The position numbers and the translations under genes are program-made. Of a stretch of 8,123 nucleotides of DNA, positions 6,442-8,123 are shown piece after piece; position 1 is the first letter of the stretch; every line of letters starts with the position of its first letter. The stretch is taken from assembly GCA_002368685.1 (NCBI GenBank), contig DFEN01000136.1, positions 1-8,123 of the forward strand, read 5' to 3'. The notes under the pieces are model-generated. The model had not been told where the DNA came from and ran no database searches. It saw only the letters and a list, made by a program, of their open reading frames with translations. Origin of the DNA: Lachnospiraceae bacterium UBA3801 (GTDB lineage Bacteria > Bacillota > Clostridia > Lachnospirales > Lachnospiraceae).

Positions 6442-6626
6442 ATTATTTGTAATAGGCAAGTTTTTAAGCTGACGCCGAGAAAGCTTGCTTTCAGAGGCGG
6501 CTGGTTAGAAACTTGACGTACTTGCGAAGCAAGAATCAAAAATGCATGAAATAAGGCAGTCTGCGAAGCAGACGGAGAAGCGCGTTAGCGCGACCTTATG
6601 AATGCTTTTTGATTATTACAAATAAT
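6442..6626. repeat. Structured inverted-repeat element (MITE-like or non-coding RNA), unidentified
   Basis: No gene fits this stretch, but nearly all of it can be paired. A 13-bp perfect terminal inverted repeat, ATTATTTGTAATA (6442-6454) with TATTACAAATAAT (6614-6626), closes three branches. Branch A: 6457-6467 with 6505-6515 (11 bp, one G-T), then CGCC 6473-6476 with GGCG 6496-6499, capped by GAAAG-CTTG-CTTTC (6479-6492). Branch B: hairpin CTTGC-GAA-GCAAG (6521-6533). Branch C: 6535-6547 with 6602-6613 (12 bp, one bulge), then ATAAGG (6551-6556) with CCTTAT (6594-6599), holding two hairpins, GTCTGC-GAA-GCAGAC (6559-6573) and GCGC-GTTA-GCGC (6580-6591). It starts 10 bases after the tRNA. It could be a non-autonomous mobile element or a structured RNA transcribed with the tRNA. 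I do not recognise the family. Confidence 0.7.
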
Positions 6627-6688
6627 CTGAAGAAAACCTAAATAAGTATATTTGGAGATATCATAAATCTCATACAAAGGAGTAAACC

Positions 6689-7174
6689 ATGTCAGAAGAA
6701 AAAAAGCACATAGTCACATATGAAGAACTTAAAAACCTTGAGGACGAATTATCTGATCTCAAAGTTAACCGTCGTAAAGAAATAGCTCAGAAAATTAAAG
6801 AAGCTCGTGAACAGGGAGACTTATCAGAGAACGCCGAGTATGATGCTGCTAAAGATGAGCAGAGAGATATAGAGACACGTATTGCAGAGCTTGAGAAAAT
6901 TCTCAAGAACGTTGAAGTTATCGATGAAGATAGCTTAGATACAGAGTCTGTATATATTGGATGCAAGGTGCACTTTGTTGATATGGAGTCTAAAGAAGAG
7001 TTCACATACAAAATATCCAGTTCAACTGGTGCTAACATCCTTAAAGGAAAGATTTCTAACGAATCTCCACTTGGATCTAAGCTGATTGGTTCTAAGGTAG
7101 GACAGGTAGTAACAGTTGATGCTCCAAACGGAAGACATAGTTATAAGATACTTGATTTTAAGAGAGAGAAATAA
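6689..7174 (+). CDS. greA: Transcription elongation factor GreA
   Basis: Rescues backtracked RNA polymerase by inserting a coiled coil into the secondary channel and stimulating cleavage of the 3' RNA end. The 161 residues are the usual length. The N-terminal antiparallel coiled coil runs about 10-78, with the signature EAREQGDLSENAEYDAAKDE at 38-57. The tip acidic residues are Asp44 and Glu47 (GDLSEN), intact, so cleavage activity is expected. The C-terminal FKBP-like domain carries ESPLGSKLIGSKVGQVVTV. The ribosome site AAAGGAG (6676-6682) lies 6 bases upstream of the ATG. An intrinsic terminator follows directly, then lysS, a gene order common in Firmicutes. I find no convincing promoter between 6627 and 6688; transcription may enter from the tRNA side or from within the structured element. 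Confidence 0.97.
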   Translation: MSEEKKHIVTYEELKNLEDELSDLKVNRRKEIAQKIKEAREQGDLSENAEYDAAKDEQRDIETRIAELEKILKNVEVIDEDSLDTESVYIGCKVHFVDMESKEEFTYKISSSTGANILKGKISNESPLGSKLIGSKVGQVVTVDAPNGRHSYKILDFKREK

Positions 7175-7198
7175 ATTAGTCTCTTTGTGTAGAACATT

Positions 7199-7228
7199 AA
7201 CCGCTGGAGTATTATTCCAGCGGTTTTT
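7199..7228 (+). terminator. Intrinsic terminator after greA
   Basis: The stem AACCGCTGGA (7199-7208) with TCCAGCGGTT (7216-7225) is 10 bp, with a 7-base loop and a T5 run at 7224-7228. It starts 25 bases after the greA stop and 39 bases before lysS, so lysS is reached either by readthrough or from a promoter I could not identify in 7229-7266. Confidence 0.9.
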
Positions 7229-7266
7229 ATACATTATTGGATACTCATATTAGAGAGGAAAAAAAT

Positions 7267-8123
7267 ATGTCAGAACAGAACAATCAGAACAAGAATAACG
7301 GAAAGGGTCAGCAGACTCAGGATCTGAACCAGCTACTCAAGGTTCGTCGTGAGAAGTTTGCTAATCTTCAGGAAGCAGGAAAGGATCCTTTTGTTATAAC
7401 AAAGTACGATCAGAGTTATCATGCTGCTGAGGCAAAAGCAGAGTATGAGGCTCTTGAAGCAAAGCTTCTTGTCGGCAAGGATATGCCAGATACTGAAGGA
7501 ATGGAGCCAGAAGAAGCAAAGGCTGTTAAAACTGAAGCTTACAATGAAAGACGTGCAATAATGGATGCAAATCCTATAAAGGTTAGCATCGCAGGACGTA
7601 TGATGTCTAAACGTGTTATGGGTAAGGCTTCTTTCTGTAACGTTCAGGATAAGAGTGGAAATATCCAGGTGTTCGTATCAAGAGATGAGCTTGGAACAGA
7701 CGAGTATGCTGATTTCAAGAAGCTAGATGTTGGTGATATCATTGGTGTTACTGGATATGTATTCCGCACAATGATGGGAGAGATTTCAGTTCATGCTGAT
7801 ACTGTTACTCTTCTTACAAAGTCACTTCAGATTCTTCCTGAGAAGTTCCATGGACTTACAAATACAGATATCAGATATCGTCAGAGATATGTAGATCTTA
7901 TAATGAATCCAGATGTTAAAGATACATTTATCAAGAGATCACAGATTATTTCATGTATTCGTAGATTCCTTGATGAGCAGGGCTTCATGGAGGTTGAGAC
8001 TCCTATGCTTGTTGCTAATCCAGGCGGTGCAGCAGCTCGTCCTTTTGAGACACATTTCAATGCGCTTGATGAGGACCTGAAGCTTCGTATATCACTGGAG
8101 CTTTATCTTAAGAGACTTATCGT
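7267..8123 (+). CDS. lysS: Lysyl-tRNA synthetase, class II (3' end missing)
   Basis: Charges tRNA-Lys with lysine using ATP; cytoplasmic class IIb synthetase, usually about 500 residues. The window holds 285 codons plus two bases, open at the right edge. The start is ATG at 7267, with AGAGG (7254-7258) 8 bases upstream. In order: a Gln/Asn-rich leader (1-20), the conserved [15 protein letters not shown] segment (20-34), the OB-fold anticodon-binding domain from about 105 ([18 protein letters not shown], then NIQVFV), and the start of the catalytic domain with motif 1 ([18 protein letters not shown], 231-248), [16 protein letters not shown] (253-268) and the beginning of motif 2 ([13 protein letters not shown]). 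An acidic segment at about 60-100 makes the region before the OB fold roughly 30 residues longer than in E. coli LysS. The leader between greA and lysS is too short for a T-box. Confidence 0.96.
   Translation, partial: MSEQNNQNKNNGKGQQTQDLNQLLKVRREKFANLQEAGKDPFVITKYDQSYHAAEAKAEYEALEAKLLVGKDMPDTEGMEPEEAKAVKTEAYNERRAIMDANPIKVSIAGRMMSKRVMGKASFCNVQDKSGNIQVFVSRDELGTDEYADFKKLDVGDIIGVTGYVFRTMMGEISVHADTVTLLTKSLQILPEKFHGLTNTDIRYRQRYVDLIMNPDVKDTFIKRSQIISCIRRFLDEQGFMEVETPMLVANPGGAAARPFETHFNALDEDLKLRISLELYLKRLI

Noticed and set aside
6442..6626. 6S RNA, tmRNA, small SRP RNA or T-box as identity of the structured element
   Set aside because: 6S RNA is one long helix with a central bubble, not a multibranched fold. 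There is no tRNA-like acceptor or tag frame for tmRNA, no SRP GGTGCTG-type loop, and no T-box sequence.
6655..6671. Small inverted repeat GAGAT/ATCTC just before the greA ribosome site
   Set aside because: Only 5 bp with a 7-base loop, AT-rich, and easily expected by chance; no evidence that it is an operator.
7175..7266. T-box or other riboswitch ahead of lysS
   Set aside because: The gap is only 92 bases, is mostly taken up by the greA terminator and lysS ribosome site, and has no T-box consensus.

Overview
The window reads as a chromosomal housekeeping segment of an AT-rich, low-GC Gram-positive bacterium. The best guess is a Lachnospiraceae-type clostridium (Butyrivibrio/Roseburia-like). 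That rests on the gene families, the AGGAGG-type ribosome sites, the lipoprotein signals, the greA-lysS order and the AGA/ATA-rich codon use; it is inference, not a search result.

Left part (1-4434, + strand): the 3' 95% or so of mfd (transcription-repair coupling factor, open at the left edge) is followed after 12 bases by a lipoprotein with a SurA/PrsA-like layout and a badly eroded parvulin domain. The two genes look like one operon. Middle (4435-5145): a palindromic repeat sits between this operon and a convergent dut gene (dUTPase, - strand). dut has a near-consensus extended -10 promoter and a strong ribosome site. Divergent from dut is a second exported folding factor: a lipoprotein with the FKBP and C-terminal chaperone parts of trigger factor but no ribosome-binding domain (5155-6267).

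Right part (6288-8123): a compact junction in which the terminator hairpin of the trigger-factor-like gene contains the promoter of a tRNA-Leu(CAG) gene. Then comes a 185-base element (6442-6626) bounded by perfect 13-bp inverted repeats and foldable into a multibranched structure, which no gene explains. It is followed by greA with an intrinsic terminator, then the 5' part of lysS running off the right edge.

Functional themes are transcription upkeep (Mfd, GreA), genome hygiene (Mfd, Dut), translation (tRNA-Leu, LysS) and folding outside the membrane (two lipoprotein PPIase relatives). I see no complete defence system, CRISPR array, transposase or phage gene. The least explained sequence is the structured element at 6442-6626; the next are the lipoprotein trigger-factor relative and the palindrome at 4450-4500.
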